48,432 nucleotides of DNA. Origin: Perkinsus olseni (taxonomy: Eukaryota > Perkinsozoa > Perkinsida). Each line of letters starts with the position of its first letter. The stretch's first letter is position 1. The notes beneath the pieces are model-generated. The model was not told the origin of the DNA. It did not search any database and worked only from the letters and a program-made list of their open reading frames with translations. A program made the translations under genes and the position numbers. Where the stretch lies: the NCBI GenBank assembly GCA_013115125.1, contig JABANN010000238.1, positions 1 to 48,432 of the forward strand. Reading direction: 5' to 3'. Positions 1 to 12,342 of the stretch are shown in pieces.

Positions 1-272
1 GGTGGGATTGGATAATCAAATATCGTCATTTAGCAGCGGTCGCTGCACTCGCTGGAGGAGGAGTGCTAGTGGCGAGTAGGTGAGGTCCGTGATCGGACGG
101 ATCGCATTGCTTGCTCCTTTATACTACTGAATGGACGTGGGCCTAGGGGAGATCCTTGTATGAAACCCACAGGCTGCTCGATCGAGTATCTCTATCGTGG
201 GGTAGCTATGATTGGCCATTGTGGATCTATTAGGAGTCACTCGAAAGCCCAATAGGAGCGAGTATGGTGATC

Positions 273-1641
273 ATGCCGAGGGATCATCCTCCAGCAGCAG
301 CAGCAGCAGCAGCACCGCCTCCGCGTCGTCGGGTATTTCCCGCCCAAACGAAGAGATCGTACCATCTCACGAAAGGGTTTCCTCTCCTCCAAGGGTTATG
401 CTCGTGCACATCCTTAGGAAGTAACCGGGAGAATCTAGTTCAAAGAGGCTGTGTACAATAACTGGAGGCTGTTGATGAGTGGGAGGGGCGAGGAGTCAAG
501 TTTAAGGTGCTCAAGCAGATGCTAAAAACTGTACGTCGTCTATCATGCCTCCTCTGCGGTAATTCTTGCATGCTGCTGGAGACACCTGTTCGTCGTTATA
601 ACTTCGTACCCATCGACGGGGGGTGATGATGACGAAGCGTGCTGTAGAAGACGCAGCAGGGGAGATTGAGTTGCGATGATGCTGTCGATCGTTAGATAAA
701 AAGAACAAAGCCTCACATCACCCGCGTCGTTACAGTCTTTTATGGAGGGAATTCACGAGTAGCCTTCTACATCAAGGCAGGCGTCCGTTGCGATGGTAGG
801 AGTTGGGGGGATATCAACTTGAGTGCCTGGTAGGTTCGATCCTTTTAGATATAAATTTGGAGGTCTACGAATGCACCTACGAGATGCCAGAGCACGCCTA
901 AGAGCATGATGCAGTGGAAGAATCACCGTTGCTCGTTGCGATGGTCTCGTCTGTCTTTGCCATGTTCATCATCCTGCTCAATCCATCGAATCACTTTGTT
1001 TTAATGTGAGGCAGTATTTTGATGTTGTTAGTCGTCGCCATAGTCTGTAGTCCTGGCCCGTGGAAGTCTCGTCACTTCATCTTGTAGTTTGTGACTTGTT
1101 TCCACTCTGAGGTGATGCTGAGATGTCGAAGGATCGACGACGAGGCTGAAGATAAAGAAAACCACGGGCATAACGCAAATACCGAGGTAGGCTGGCTTCT
1201 CCGATGGTGAGGCTCTTAGTGGCTCTTATCGTTTCTGCAACACAGTGAGAAACGGGACGCTTCTGAGGTTGGAAGCAGCAAATCAATTGCCTCTTCTGGA
1301 GGAACGGCCGAACTTCACTTGGAGCGTTGGAATACTCCTCACTTCCCCGCAGCCACGAGAGAGAGTCTCATCGAGGGTTAAGGCTGCTCTGAATGTAGCA
1401 GCGGTCAACATAGGATAGCGTGTAGCGACCTAGTTCCGTAATCTGCGTTGGCGGAGAGTTGGGGAAGATGCCCCTACGGAGACGCCTGACATATGCTACT
1501 CGTTATCAGATGCATGATGTACAGGATAATAAAGTCAAAAACAACAATAGCGACTCGGCGGGGTCTACCGAGGATACCACTCCGGATGAGGCTCAGGTAA
1601 CTGGCTGGGCGAGGTCGCTGTCGTCTGTATTAATATCGTGA
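273..1641 (+). CDS. Possible multi-exon gene of unknown function
   Basis: I do not recognise a family. Several pieces look coding and end at plausible splice sites. From an ATG at 273, seven CAG repeats give a poly-Ala tract followed by Pro and Arg residues. An open 21-codon piece at 468-530 (Lys-rich, containing VKFKVLKQMLK) lies between an AG acceptor and a GTACGT donor. A polar piece runs about 1246-1376, and an Asn/Asp-rich piece ends at a GTAACT donor at 1597, with a stop at 1641 if read through. I could not join them into one frame with certainty, so the limits are loose. The gene lies just upstream of SMC4 on the same strand, and some 3' pieces could belong to SMC4's 5' end. Confidence 0.3.
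292..312 (+). repeat. CAG trinucleotide microsatellite, 7 copies
   Basis: Seven perfect CAG units. They read as Ala in the frame starting at 273 and as Ser in the frame starting upstream, so the strand and frame in use decide the homopolymer encoded. Confidence 0.8.
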
Positions 1642-1923
1642 CGAGCGGCGACTAGAAACACTGGAAACCAACATTCTTGACTCCTCTTCAACAGTGACTG
1701 CATCATCATGACGGATGCTTTACCATTAGGCGTTGAATTGGGATGCAACCTTCACTAAGGGTGCTTCGTCTTCAGCCTCGTCGAACAAGAGCAGCTAAGG
1801 ATGGCCATCAGCAGGCGAGGGAGGACGTCAGTCGAGTAGTGCAGGAGGTAGGATTGTCACAGGGGAGGAACTTGGCGGACGCAGTCTTCGCAGGTGGCTC
1901 CGGAGACTCCGCCGAAGCGACCA

Positions 1924-4900
1924 ATGCCGAGTGACGCCGCCGGATCGATGGCGAAAAAGCGGAAGATAGGCAGCAAAGGCGACTTCAAACGATTAGTCAT
2001 CAGAGACATTGTGCGTTGAATGATGGACACTCCGGGAGTCGAACCTGGGTGTACGGCTTACAGCTCACGGCTCACAGCAGGTTCTGGAAGACTTCAAGTC
2101 TTACGGCGGGCGGAAGTACATTGGCACTTTCTCGAACAACTTTTCGGTCATTGTCGGTCCCAATGGGTCGGGAAAATCTAATATCATCGACGCCATGCTC
2201 TTCGTTTTCGGCAAAAAGGCGAAACAAATTCGACAGAACAAGTTGGCCGAGTTGATCCACAACGCCGGTGGAGAGAGGCCCGAGCGAGCCAAGGCAGGCT
2301 GAAGGAAACCTGAAATTTCCAGTATCATCTTCGTGTAGGTGAAAATTAGTTTTGCGGAGGTCAACAACGAGGATGGTCAGGAGGTACCGGGATCAGCCTT
2401 CACGATTTCGAGGGAGTGCTATGCTAACAGCTGCAGCAAGTAGGCCCGAGAGAATGCTTAGCAGTTACTGATAGTAGTGCAGCGCACCAGAGTTCTCAGC
2501 TTCATCTTTGCCCCGTTTTTGGTGCCGGTTCGCCGTTCACGTCATCGTAGAATGACTCTCTGTCTGATGTAAGTACGCGTTGGAGGAACGTAATGGCTTC
2601 CCTAAGATACACCATCGACGACCGGACTTCGTCTTGGACGGAAGTCGGTGACCGTCTTCGAGCATACGGTATCGATCTTGATCACAATCGGTGAGCAATG
2701 GCGGAGCTAGCTGTCGACTCTCACGCTGTGTTTTGTAAGATTCCTTATTCTGCAAGGAGAGGTAGAATCAATTGCTATGATGAAGCCGAAGGGGGAGGCG
2801 AGTCAGCCAGGCTTTCTAGAATTCCTCGAAGAGATTATTGGGTCGGAAGTGTAAGACAGGATGGCCTCCTGTCCTCAGCCAGATGGTGACTAGCGCTTGT
2901 CCTCTGAGAATGGTCTGGCTCGGTGTCAATCTCCCAAGCAGGTTCATCGGAGATATCGAGAAGTCAACCGAAAATATGAATAGGCTCGTGGAAGAGAGGA
3001 ATCTTCATCTAAATAGAGTCAACGCTGCACATAAGGATGTGGTGGCGCTGGAAGGGCCCAAGAGAGAGGCGATGAAATATGTCAAGTAGGTCCAGGTTGA
3101 TTTTCTTCGCTCCGCTAGAATTGTGTTATCACGTTTCTCTGTTCGCGAGTGAGTGCATGATCGTCTCGGAGCAGCCTATCGTCCGTCTTCATTGAGGTAT
3201 TCCGTTTCAGAGTTCAGTGTAAGTTGATCGGATCCAAGGCTAAGTTGGTACAGTATGATAGGGGGAAGGCGGACAAGAGGCGGAGAGAAGCTGAAGCTGA
3301 GAGAAAAGAAGCGGCCGAATCATTGAAGGAGATGATGGAGGAGATTGAACAGTAAGTAGCGCAGTTACATCCATTGGAGGGTATAGTCTTCCAGGGCGAA
3401 CCAAAAAGTCAAAGCGGCGGAGGCTGAGTGTAAAACCAAGGAGAAAGCCTGTCATAAGATCAGTGTTAAGTGTGATAAGCTGCTGAATAAGTTCAACGAG
3501 ATGGATCGGCAGTTGACTAAGTCGAAGGAGGATCTGAAGTGGGTCTCTGTGGATGCCGGAAAGGGTCTATGTCTGCACGACAGAACGTGCGAGATCAAAT
3601 TGAAGCGTACGAAGAAAGAGATAACGACCAACGAGAATAAAGCGGAGAAACTGAAAGATGATGCTAAGGAAATGGAAGAGGTCGACTTACCCAAGGTGAG
3701 GTGGCGTTGGATGGACTGTAATTGCCGATAGAACGTCTTGTGCGTGGTTTGGCTACAGAGGGTTATATAGGTTGAGAGCGACATAAAGAAATTGGAGGAA
3801 AAGAGTGAGAGTGAGCGGAAGAAACTCGAGGAGATTTACGGGAAGGAGGCTAAGTGCAGCACGGAGAAAAAGTAATAGTAGGGGTGGATGGTTCGGCTTG
3901 CGATGATGGTGATTTTAGGGAGGAGTTGGATAACCTTACCAAAGACTTGGAAGAGTTGCGCGCGGTGGAAGGTGAGTATAAAAGAGATATCAACGACATG
4001 CTGAAACAGAAGAAGCAATTAACTGACAAGGTAGGCAACTGGGCGACGGACATACCGGACATATTCTCCCCTCGGACCGCTGAATAGTCGTCCAGGACGA
4101 CTCGTCCTTTCATTTCACCTAGTATAATGGAACGAGGAAAGCGTCAGTAGAGAGCGTTGACGGATTAGGTGTCTGCAGCCCAGGGTCAGCGGGCTAGGGT
4201 AGAACAGGAAAAGCAGATCATGGTTGACAAGTTGAAGCAACGAGAGGAAGCGATGGAGGAGAGCAAACGCATTACTGAGCAGTAAGGCAGCACCTGCGCG
4301 ATGTCATCAGCTGGGTCGCTCGACTGCTCGCCTTGTGGGTACTCGGCGCGGATACAGCAGAACGAGGAGAGGATTGCGGAGATCTACGAAGCGTTGAAAC
4401 AGAATGGGATCGAGGGAACGGACATCCACAGTAGAGCGGCTGGACTTGCCGAGGGAAGGACACCCTTGGCGTTTATAGGTAAGATTGATAGCACGCAAGT
4501 GAAGATGCAGGAGAGTGGGGGTTCACAAGGAGCACCCAATCTACGGAAGTAGGAGTGACCCAGAGGATGTACAGTACCAGCGTATTTCAGAGCGATAATG
4601 CAAGCCGCACAATCCGGTCAGCTCCGAGGGGTCCATGGCCGTCTAGGGGATCTAGGAACAGTTGATGATATGTAAGTTCTTCTTTCACCCTCCAAACCCG
4701 TCATGTTTGGCAAGGGCTTGGTCGTCTCCAGTCTCCATGTCGAAGGAATGTGATATAAAACACCTTCGCCGGGGATCGAGCCTTCGCTGTCTACATGCTC
4801 GCTATATCGTTGATCCGATTCTCATGTGGTGTGAGGCTCACACCGAACCCACACTGTGAGCTGTCTTCTCTATCGGCCGGAGTGCGGCCTGCTGGCAGGT

Positions 4901-7900
4901 ATGATGTGGCGGCCTGCACAGCGGCTTCGGGAACACTGGATAACATCGTTGTTGACAGTAGGCGGCGGCCATGAAGGCCTGCTTCCCTCATCGCTCGTTC
5001 TCGTAGATGCGGAAGCCGCTCAAGCAGTTGTCGAGTTCTGCAAGCAAAGAAGACTTGGCCGAGTTACTTGCATCATACTCGATAAAGTGGGTATCCTTGG
5101 CCGCGACACGCTGGTCAGATCCTATCTCCGACTTCTCGGTCGAGTTTCGACGGCCGTTCGAGAAGACGATGGCAACGGTCGAGTGCTGCTATGATATTGG
5201 TATTCAGATAAGAGAGAAGAAGCCTACCGGAGATCCTCCCGAAGATACGCGCCGGCTCATCGATCTAATTAAACCAAATGAGCGGAAGTAGCAGGAGGTG
5301 ACGCGTTCTTGCAGAACCCTTCAAACGGCAGGTTCCGTCCTGCATTCTATTTTGCTGTCCGAGAGACGCTGGTTGCTAAAGATCTGAATCAAGCTCAGCG
5401 AGTGGGTCATGGCGAGACCACTGGGGGGCGTCGGTAAGCTCGACCCATTACCTATTCTGGTCCACTGAGCAATTGTGATTCTATTAGAAGTTCTAGACGA
5501 ATGGACTCGAGGGTTATGACACACGCGAGCTTCTAGTGCCCGTTCGGAACGGTTCAAGATGATTCCGCACCCGTCTCACGCTAGTTGATCCATTTTTGAT
5601 CATCATCGGTCACAGAAGATGCATGAGATGACCTCTGGCAGTTACCGTGTCGTATCGCTCGACGGTAAGCTGGTGGAAACCAGCGGGGTGATGTCGGCGG
5701 GAGGCAGAACAGCTAAGGGGCTTTTCGGGGCACAGCGAGGGAAGGGTGAGCAGTGTTGATAGAGGGACATCAGCAGTTTCGTCATCCGGTCCGCCGCTGC
5801 AACCGTTCACTCCATCGGCTTTCCCCTAAGCGGTATGAGCTTCTGCCCGTTTCTCTCTGTATGTAGATCCCGAGGCTGGCAGTTACCAAAGGCTAGAACA
5901 GCAAGTAGCACGCCTCAAACAGAAGTGAGCCTCCTCTTGTGGTCTTGTGAGTATATCCGTGTCGTTGTAGAATGGACGAACTCAAGGCGACACGTGAAAA
6001 GCTGACGAACGAGCGATCCGACCTCCAGGATATGAATCGTCAGATGAAAGCGGTCAGTGTGCTTCTGCCTATGGAAACTCTCCAGCATATGCGTCGGCTC
6101 CTATGTATAGTCTACGATTAGGACAGAGCTTTGAATCCAGCGCTTCATTTTCTAACTTCGAAACATCGCTTCTGTTTCAGACATTAGCGGACCACGAGCA
6201 GCGGGAGCAGCAACCGGTTGATCTGGATGCCGTGAAAATATCTATCCAGCAGTACGGCAATAATCTGTAGCAGCATGAGGCTTTCATGGGCTTCTTCATA
6301 GATTTGACCGCCAGCTGGAGGCGATAGTTTGCCCGGAGCTGAGTGATGATGAGAAGAAGAAAGTAGCGATGCTCGACGAGAAGATAGAGGACAAGCAAGG
6401 CGAGCTGAATGAAGTAGGTCCGCCTTCTGAAAGTGCTAGGAGTCCCACTGGATATAGCAGATTCAAGCGGGAGTCGCGGAGCTCTTGGAAGCAATCAAAC
6501 TGTTGAAGGACAAGATTTTGAGATCGGAGGGAGACAAGACACGTGCGCAGAAAAGGAAAATGGAGGAGTTGAAGAAGTCCTTGGAAGAGAGGCGGAACCA
6601 CAAGCGAAGGGTGAGGACTTGCGCGAGCCGCGTAATTGGCAGACCTGTTGCAGATGGCTCTGAACATCCGCAAAGCCCGAGAGAACGCTGAGAAGGCTTT
6701 GGAAAAAGCCGAACAGCTCCGCAAGGATATCGAGACTTTAGAAAAGGAAGAGGAGAAGCGCCGGCCCGAGTCTGAGAAGTCCGAAGTGAAGCGCTGCGAG
6801 GGAGGTGCATCCCACGTGTTGTTTAGACTGCAGGAGATTGCTTTGGGACTCTTCGAGGACCATAACCAGCTGCTCGAACAGCGGAGGGAACAAGAAAAAG
6901 TGGTAGAAGAGCTGAAGGAGAAGGTCAAGCAGGTGAGCGGCCTGGTCGGACGAACGAGCGCCTTCGATACTCATCCCCACCAGATTCGTGACGAGCATCA
7001 AGAAGTGAAGAAGAAGGAGGAAGATCTAAAGATGAACTATGAAGAGAAGTACGATCGTAGTTTATCGAGAATTGACTGGATTACTTCAGGAGTAACAAAG
7101 TGAAGCAACACGAGGAAGCTTCGAGGCATTATAGTAGGGACTTGGCGGGACTTAAGAAGGAGTGGGACGATCTCCCCACGGCGCTTTTATTCGAAGAGCT
7201 CGAGGTGAACTTCCGATCAGCGGCTGGTATAGTTGATGGAATTTGACCGTTTCAGCACGATTCGGCAGCTAATATTCCCCCTGCACCATCGCGTCGAGGC
7301 AGTCCAGTAACATCCCCTGCTCGTCCAGCCGGGCCTCAGCTGCCGAACGAGACTCCAGAGCAAACGCCCGAGCGAGTGAAGCAACCCGATGATGATGACG
7401 AGGAGGACGGGAGGGAAGAGCCGATGGACTGCCGAGCACTGGGGAAACCTGTTCTGATGGATCTCACGGAGGAGGAGCTAGCTGGAATTGAGAAAGCCTT
7501 GGTAAGCGTGTATCAATTTCTGGTTCGAGGAGCAAGCTTCCGGGGAAAGATTTGTCACGGAGTAACTTGAATCCCCGTGAGCATTAGCGAAGCTCGACAG
7601 GACGAGTATGATGAAAGTCTTGACATTTCCACTGCCGTTGCCGACGTTCAGTCGTCCATCAAGTCGACTGTCTTCGCGCTCGAAGATGAAATACAGAAGA
7701 TGCAGCCGAATACCCGGGCCATTGAAGATTACAAGAAGAAGGCTGCTGACTATAAGAAGAAAAAGGACGAGCTTGACGCCGTCATTAAAGAGTCGCTTAA
7801 AGGTTGGGCCGAGCATCTATGGTTCAGGTAACGAAAGACCGCGATGATGTTCGTAGTAGACTGAAGCAGTTGGAGAACGATCGGCTCACCATGTTTCTAA

Positions 7901-8743
7901 CGGTATTATTCTCGACTCGTACTCTGCCTCCCACAGCTGCCTCTCAGGGGTTTCATACGATCCGAGAGAAACTCAAAGAGCTTTACCAGATGATTACACT
8001 TGGAGGGGATGCCGACCTTGAACTAGTGGACGGGCAGGATCCCTTCTCTCTCGGGATATCTTTCTCTGTGCGACCGCCGCGGAAAAGTTGGAAGCAAATA
8101 GCGAATCTCAGCGGTAGGGCAGTTTTCCTGCCTAACTATGGCAGACGTGGTGGCGTTTTGTAGTAGCGCTGAGCTTTCTCGTAGGTGGAGAGAAGACCTT
8201 GGCCTCGCTTGCTCTGGTATTTGCATTACACTACTATAAGCCGACACCTCTGTACTTCATGGATGAGATCGATGCGGCTCTCGATCAGCGCAATGTCGCG
8301 ATAATTGCCAATTACATCAAAGAACGAACACAGAAGAATGCACAGTTCATCATCATTACGCTCAGGTGGGTCCAGATAACAGATCTGTGAACCGTTGGAA
8401 GAACCATTGCAATTTTGTTCTGATCGGCCCTGAGCGGATTCGACCCGCTCAATGAGCCACTGAGTGGAGGGGAGCCGGTTGCCATTGCCGACGGGACTTC
8501 GCCGCTGTCCGAGACTTGTCATCGACCATTTCATCAACTATTGCTCGAGCGATATCATGATGAGCCTAGGGTGTCTCCCTCGTCAGGAACTCTATGTTCG
8601 AGTTGGCGGATCTGCTGGTTGGTATATGCAAGACTCAAGATCGGAGTAAGAGTGTCATGGTCGACCCTGCGAAGTACATGCTACGAGATTCTTCCGATAA
8701 TAGCCGGGATAGCATCACCCCGCTCCTGCCGGTTAGAAGATAA
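1924..8743 (+). CDS. SMC4: SMC4, condensin ATPase subunit
   Basis: Structural maintenance of chromosomes subunit of condensin, which pairs with SMC2 to loop and compact chromosomes in the nucleus. The N-terminal ATPase head is clear: a Lys/Arg-rich start, then GPNGSGKSNIIDAMLF (Walker A) in 2081-2293, followed by YGIDLDHNR and the FLILQGEVE motif. Long Glu/Lys coiled coils fill 2.9-4.5 kb. The hinge (VHGRLGDLGTVDD, then IVVD) lies at about 4.59-5.1 kb, and the second coiled coil at 5.9-7.9 kb. The head closes with NLSGGEKTL split by an intron, then MDEIDAALDQRN (Walker B) near 8.26 kb, and ends at TAA 8741-8743. First exons: 1924-2010, 2081-2293, 2339-2439, 2607-2690, 2740-2850, 2942-3085, 3211-3351, 3395-3538, 3584-3695, 3771-3853, 3919-4030, 4169-4281, all phase-consistent; later boundaries are not all fixed. 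The intron at 2294-2338 is GC-AG. An extra upstream coding exon is possible. Confidence 0.93.
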
Positions 8744-8874
8744 ATGAGCACTTGTGACTACTATCAATTACTTTCTGCATCCATCGTTCCGCTTCTCTGT
8801 TGTGAATGCTTCGAGTTGTCAGTCATTTAACAGCCGCTTGTATACGTCAGCCGTAGATAAGAGTGCGAGGTGAA

Positions 8875-9027
8875 CCTCGAACTTTCGAGGCTCGAAGTGT
8901 TGATGGTGAGATGGTACAATGTCGATTCGTTGATGGTAGGAACACCTGATCCTGATCACCACCTGATCCGATCAGGTGATCCCATCATCTCACTGGGTTG
9001 CGCATCTCAGTGATGAGTCATCACTGA
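8875..9027. repeat. Cluster of short perfect inverted repeats downstream of SMC4
   Basis: Three palindromes sit within 150 bp. CCTCGAA and its complement (8875-8890) have a 2-nt gap. CACCTGAT and its complement (8960-8978) have a 3-nt gap, and the same CACCTGATC string recurs at 8943. TCAGTGATGA and its complement (9007-9027) have a 1-nt gap. They lie 130-285 bp after the SMC4 stop and could be 3'-end hairpins, protein-binding sites or remnants of an element. No open frame of note crosses them. Confidence 0.6.
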
Positions 9028-9325
9028 TGACAAGAAATTCACCTTGTGTCCGACGCCCACGCCAATTGCCCATCATTCCAGTTCCATACCGCTCCGATAT
9101 CTCACTCCGTTATATCCCGTCATGACTTACCACGAAACAGTACTTGCTATGGCGTAGGGCTTGTTGTTGTAAAGAATATCGTCTACGGTTCCCAAGTGTT
9201 TAGTCAGTTACTCGCATGGCTAAGAAGGTAGACGTAAAAAGCATACATGTGGCTGCAGTATGCGGAGCTCGTCTGGAAAAGGTGGCTAGTGGTTGTAATT
9301 GTGGCCAATTTCCAACTGCGACCTT

Positions 9326-9526
9326 TCATGCCAGTTTCTCACATCGAGCATAATATTTGCAGATGGTAGGACCCCAACGCATACAGTCTTGAGGAGTCCT
9401 GGCTATTATGTAAAACACGGTCGCAGTAGCTGCACAAGCGAGCAGAAGGTTTGCTTCTCGCTTGCCCAATTTTTCCTCAGGCCTTGCCCAAACTTTTCTA
9501 GCAACAGCGCACGTCAATGATGACAT
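9326..9526 (-). CDS. Possible small single-pass membrane protein
   Basis: An ATG at 9526 opens a 66-codon frame with a basic N-terminus (VARKVWARPEEK) followed by a hydrophobic stretch (ANLLLACAATATVFYII), then a short tail. This is the layout of a small inner-membrane or signal-anchor protein. A GTCC step near residue 52 could be a splice donor, so the tail is uncertain. I recognise no family. The flanks (8744-9325 and 9527-10017) hold nothing else I can support, apart from the palindromes. Confidence 0.3.
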   Translation of the reverse strand: MSSLTCAVARKVWARPEEKLGKREANLLLACAATATVFYIIARTPQDCMRWGPTICKYYARCEKLA

Positions 9527-10017
9527 TTTTCTGTAGAGCTGCGTACTGCTGCGCCATCGTTGCTATTATTAGTGTGCGGGAGCTGCATTTTGGCCCGTTA
9601 TCTTACTGGTAATAAGCATGCAAGCGTCCGCTCTAACCTCGCGTTGAGTTAGATTGACGAGGGCATCTCTATGGCTTTTGTTGGAATTACCGGACGCTTC
9701 TGCGCGAAGCGTCTCAATGGCGCATCGAACTCGTCGTTCTGCAGCCAAATTCAAAAGTCATCGCGTCAGTGCCACTGACTCAGTGGCCGTGCGTCATTGT
9801 CATCATTCTCATCTCTCCCCCTGTCCAATGTTGAGAATCTCCCCAAAACCCACGAGCTCTACGACAGAAAACTCAACATTGTATGGGGACGGTGGGGGGA
9901 ACGCGGTGAGTCAACAGTTTTGTAACTGACTGCAGCATCGACAAATGTGAGCGAGTGGCGAAACCGAGTCTAGGAAACGATTATACAGGGATTATATAGA
10001 ATTATTGATAGGGAGTC

Positions 10018-11073
10018 CTAGAGGGTAGTCAAAGCGATGTCCCATTTAAGTACTGGATAGACCTCAACCGGTAAAAGAATTCTGAAATCGCCGTCAACGT
10101 AATAAGCCAACCCTGCTCTTCCAGGAAAGAAAAACTTGGGTGAAGAGAGTGCCAACTATTACCTGCTTGAGGAAGAGCATCCATATCGTGGACTAAGACT
10201 ATCAAACAGGAAATTGCCAGTAACATAAATCAATTCTCTGCTGGTGAATCCCACAGTCTTGTAGTTCTCTGCCAAAAATCTATCTTTCGGTAAAGTAGGG
10301 CACGCCGCATTGAGGGCTTCGACGAGTTCCTCCAACGTGTCTCCGCCATCCATAGGAGAGAGCTCGTACCGCTTACCAATGCCCATGCCCACGAGCAAAA
10401 AATACTTGAAACCGGGGTCAGCACCGTGTTGGCAGCCAAGTTTCACAGCAACAGTTCCGTTCACGTAGACGTTGTACTGCATCTTGACTGCCCAGTCGGT
10501 CGAAAAGTCACCATAGGTCGAAGGATCGGTGCAATAGGATCCTGGGATCAGTGGCAGCCAGACGCGTTTTAGAGTATGGAAATGACCTCCAAGACCAATT
10601 TGTAAATCGCCTAATCGGGTGAGTCGGAACTCGTTAAAATCGTAGTACGTAACCCCGGCGGAGGGGAACGCAGCTTGCGCTCCTTCAACCCAGCCTTGAC
10701 GCTCTTCCGATCCAGGGCCCGATATCGGCGCCGAATAAAGCAAGTCTGGCTGAGCAAACTTCTTGCGGAGAGAGAACCAACTACTTTGATAACCAGTTTC
10801 ATTTTCTAAGGAAAACATGCCCTCACGGTCATCGCGGACGACAAAGACGGCTCTAATGGCATTGGGGTCTATCGGTTCGAGAACGAATAGGTCGATGCTC
10901 GCATAAGGGTAATCATTCAAGAGGCTCTCGACAGTGGCAGGTGGAAGAGAAACTTGAGGCCGAGAAGAAGATCGTGGCTTGGATGGAAGAACTGCGGGGC
11001 GACACTTCTGATTGCCATAGATCAGAGGGGCGAAATGAATGATTATTGAGGTGATAAGGCGGAGGACGGACAT
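10018..11073 (-). CDS. Secreted protein, unknown function, two exons
   Basis: Exons 11073-10163 and 10117-10018 on the minus strand give 336 residues; a 45-nt GTAATA...AAG intron joins them in phase and avoids an early stop. The first 20 residues (MSVLRLITSIIIHFAPLIYG) are a classical signal peptide. A Pro/Ser/Arg-rich linker follows, then a globular region with scattered Cys and at least two N-glycosylation sequons (NET, NGT). No transmembrane helix or retention signal is seen, so export is likely. I recognise no domain. It has only one intron near its 3' end, unlike its exon-rich neighbours, a trait shared with the secreted gene at 35428. Confidence 0.8.
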
Positions 11074-12342
11074 TAGTAACCGAATGTCAACCTACCAAAG
11101 GCAGCAGCCACTAATGGTAGGTATATTGTAGCATCTCGCAGTCCGAAGCACTACTGTTGGAACGCAACCTACGTAGAGAGGCATGTGTCTGCAGCTGACG
11201 ATGATGTGCAGTAACGTATAAACGAGACTGAGCAAGTCTCCGATGAACAATGAGCTATCTATCAACAGTCTAACGTCACGGGCGAGCGAACTCGCCTGCG
11301 ACGCTGTTGCGTTGCGTTGCTGTTTCGCTGTTGCGACGCGGCTCTTTGCCCGCTGGACGCCCCGGAAGTCGCGGTCGACGACTGGCTTTCGTGCAACTCA
11401 ACATTGCCTTGTGCGATAGGAGTGGGAAGCGACGCAAGCAAGCTCCACAGACTGAGGGGCGGGACCATCCCAGGGGATGGAGGGCCACGATGGCTGACCC
11501 TCCTCTAAACGGGAGAGACGGCCATCAATCCGCGCATCGCGGATTTCCGCGTGGTACCATGATTAGGACTATCATGCACCAACGTATTACGATAGGACAT
11601 AAAACGATACCTCTTCGAGAAACCCTCTTTCGATTGATGTATCGTGCGAGGTTGGTGAGAACGTCATCGCTAAACCCCGACTCGGGGTCCCCGAGAGAAG
11701 CACCATCTGGTGCTAGCACCTTCGCAATGCTCGAATTGCGTCACTTTAAGCGCCTCGCACGATGCGATGTACATTTAAACATATCGGTATTGGTTCATGG
11801 ACGTTGGAGCCTCGCAAAACTGTAGTAGCCCAGCTGTCAGTGGCTTGGTAGTAGATGCGGCCCACATCATGTGGGAGGGCAGGTGCCAGATGACCATGTC
11901 GCCCCCGGGCGACCAAGGTTGTCAGGCTGAGGCTGGACGGGCTGGTATGCTGAATGGCGGGACGCAGTATAAACCTGGTTGGTTTAACCAGCAAGCGGGA
12001 GAACAACACGAAGTGAACGTGATTTTTGTTATCACCATTTTCGTCATTGTTATCGTTGTTGTCAGCATTACTATTGCTCCTCCCGCATATCACCAATATC
12101 TACGAAAAAGACATTCACTTGCTCACCAACTGACGCAACGAAACCCATTTGATATCTTTAGTAAAATAACATCCATGAATTGCATGTGCAGCCAGGGAAG
12201 GGATAAGAGATAGGGAGGGGATGGGGGAATTCCTCTAGGCGGGTAGACAATTATACAAAAATAATGCCTGTAGCTTAGGATTAATGATAGATAGTCATTA
12301 GCATCCTTTTTGAATGCTGTCCAAGATGACTCACGACGACGT
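11074..12342. other. Intergenic stretch
   Basis: This 1.27-kb stretch separates the start of the secreted gene at 11073 from the stop of the RING gene at 12343, so it holds that gene's promoter and the RING gene's 3' region. Overlapping open frames on both strands at 11260-11825 are Arg/Ser-rich and mirror each other, which suggests chance. Around 11300-11340 the sequence repeats CGCTGTTGCG-like words. I see no supported gene. Confidence 0.5.

Noticed and set aside
2034-2052. tRNA B-box-like GGGAGTCGAACC in an SMC4 intron, with a similar word at 26102-26112
   Set aside because: No A box, no acceptor or anticodon stem pairing; too little to call a tRNA or a tRNA-derived SINE.
11262-11825. Overlapping Arg-rich open frames on both strands
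   Set aside because: Mirror-image open frames in GC-rich sequence, no splice frame, no family pattern.
12123-12311. Minus-strand open frame continuing past the RING gene
   Set aside because: The frame with the final CPLC pair stops at 12343; the longer frame lacks the last two zinc ligands and is an out-of-frame shadow.
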